A stretch of 29,245 nucleotides of DNA, from positions 1-29,245 of the IMG/VR virus record IMGVR_UViG_3300024520_000366. One strand, given 5' to 3'. The position numbers were made by a program, and so were the translations under genes. This stretch comes from a virus. Below the pieces are notes generated by a model. The model did not search any database and was not told the origin of the DNA. It saw nothing but the letters and a program-made list of their open reading frames with translations. Numbering within the stretch: the first letter of the stretch is position 1; the number at the start of each line of letters is the position of its first letter. Of this stretch, positions 28,829 to 29,245 are shown piece by piece.

Positions 28829-28856
28829 TAACCCTACTTAACAAAGATGAAGATTA

Positions 28857-28910
28857 AGCTACCATAGTAACAAAAGCAAACCAATAGTTACAGAAATAGC
28901 TACTATAGTA
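28857..28910 (+). repeat. Pair of near-palindromic sites in a gene-free stretch
   Basis: AGCTACCATAGTA at 28857 and AGCTACTATAGTA at 28898 differ at one base and are 41 bases apart. The second contains a perfect 10-base palindrome, TACTATAGTA. Together with the preceding repeat they occupy the 98-base gap before the next ORF. Operator sites are possible. Confidence 0.45.
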
Positions 28911-28926
28911 TTAAACCAAAACAAAG

Positions 28927-29010
28927 ATGAAAGAGATAGCATTATTTAGTTGGGTATTAGCACTGTTTGTTATTTGCTATATTGTATTAAAAAAAAAGTA
29001 TGAAGATTAA
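28927..29010 (+). CDS. Tiny single-helix membrane peptide, 27 aa
   Basis: The ORF encodes MKEIALFSWVLALFVICYIV followed by LKKKYED: one hydrophobic helix with a positive cytoplasmic-type flank. It ends in the TATGAAGATTAA junction and overlaps the next ORF by 11 bases. Such tiny membrane peptides occur in phage early regions, but chance cannot be excluded. Confidence 0.4.
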   Translation: MKEIALFSWVLALFVICYIVLKKKYED

Positions 29011-29164
29011 ACGTAAACACTATAAAGCCCTACAGTATGCCTCACTTATTCAGAGGTGGAAATACTTGCCCAGTAACTTTATATTTGAGGTAGTACAAAA
29101 TAGCGAGGTAAACGAAATAATGTTAAACAGAAATAGAATAGAGAGGAATGATAAAAGATTTTGA
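29000..29164 (+). CDS. Small basic protein, 54 aa
   Basis: The ORF (MKIKRKHYKALQYASLIQRW ... IERNDKRF) is basic, helical and rich in Arg and Asn. Both ends overlap neighbouring ORFs, typical of the dense packing in this region. It has no recognisable domain. Confidence 0.5.
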   Translation: MKIKRKHYKALQYASLIQRWKYLPSNFIFEVVQNSEVNEIMLNRNRIERNDKRF

Positions 29165-29245
29165 AGCAATGGACTGGAGCAAAGAATACACATACAAAGA
29201 TAGAAAGATATACATTAGCCACGAGACTAAGAAGTATATTATCTG
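29148..29245 (+). CDS. Start of a small protein, 3'-truncated by window edge
   Basis: An open frame starts at an ATG within the end of the previous ORF (MIKDFEAMDWSKEYTYKDRK) and is still open at the last base; 32 codons are visible. The visible part is charged and aromatic. No function can be stated from this fragment. Confidence 0.45.
   Translation, partial: MIKDFEAMDWSKEYTYKDRKIYISHETKKYII

Noticed and set aside
1-29245. CRISPR array, integrase, repressor, toxin-antitoxin or insertion sequence
   Set aside because: No regularly spaced repeats with spacers, no recombinase motifs, no terminal inverted repeats and no recognisable toxin pair were found on either strand.

Overview
The window is one contiguous piece of a tailed bacteriophage genome (Caudoviricetes). 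Every gene I can support lies on the + strand. A Bacteroidetes, probably flavobacterial, host is inferred from several features: low GC; A-rich leaders instead of Shine-Dalgarno sites before highly expressed genes (capsid, tail tube); promoter-like TATATTTG/TATATTTA elements that resemble the -7 box of the Bacteroidetes primary sigma factor; a DUF3127-type OB-fold protein; and structural protein families typical of phages of this phylum. A 722-residue tape measure with no sheath or contractile baseplate genes argues for a siphovirus. No terminase, integrase or repressor is visible, so the window is incomplete at both ends and the lifestyle is open.

Layout. Bases 1-8850 carry a neck/tail-completion gene, two large tail-tip proteins, two small fibre-like proteins, the tape measure, and an XkdF-like prohead protease with a scaffold-like tail. 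Bases 8866-10457 hold the major capsid protein and a probable tail tube protein, each closed by a strong intrinsic terminator. About 250 noncoding bases follow. Bases 10705-15656 encode a small head protein, the portal (with an unusual fused C-terminus), connector and tail-terminator-like proteins, and a LamG/arabinofuranosidase-like receptor-binding protein. Bases 15668-17103 form a compact lysis cassette: membrane-anchored coiled coil, M15 endolysin, holin and u-spanin. A metallophosphoesterase gene follows.

From about 18350 the early and replication genes begin. A promoter-terminator pair with no ORF looks like a small RNA. Then come small early genes, an ERF annealing protein with a YqaJ-type exonuclease, a stand-alone DnaA domain IV protein and an SSB-like protein. 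A structured, terminator-ending RNA leader precedes a replication initiator gene, which contains 11-bp iterons next to an A/G-rich tract. This resembles lambda, where the origin lies inside gene O. The primase-helicase, two small PD-(D/E)XK-like proteins, NinG, a homing endonuclease, an orphan adenine methyltransferase and a sigma-like regulator follow. The window ends in a run of very small ORFs.

How it fits together. ERF, YqaJ, the resolvase-like nuclease and NinG form a recombination module. The initiator, primase-helicase, SSB-like and DnaA-IV proteins form the replication module. The sigma-like protein may drive the recurring TATATTT promoters. Most genes are translationally coupled by ATGA or TAATG overlaps. 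The most unusual signals are the out-of-frame iterons inside the initiator gene, three probable structured or small RNAs (two sharing a CAAAAGGT-CTACA motif), and a possible internal scaffold start within the protease gene.
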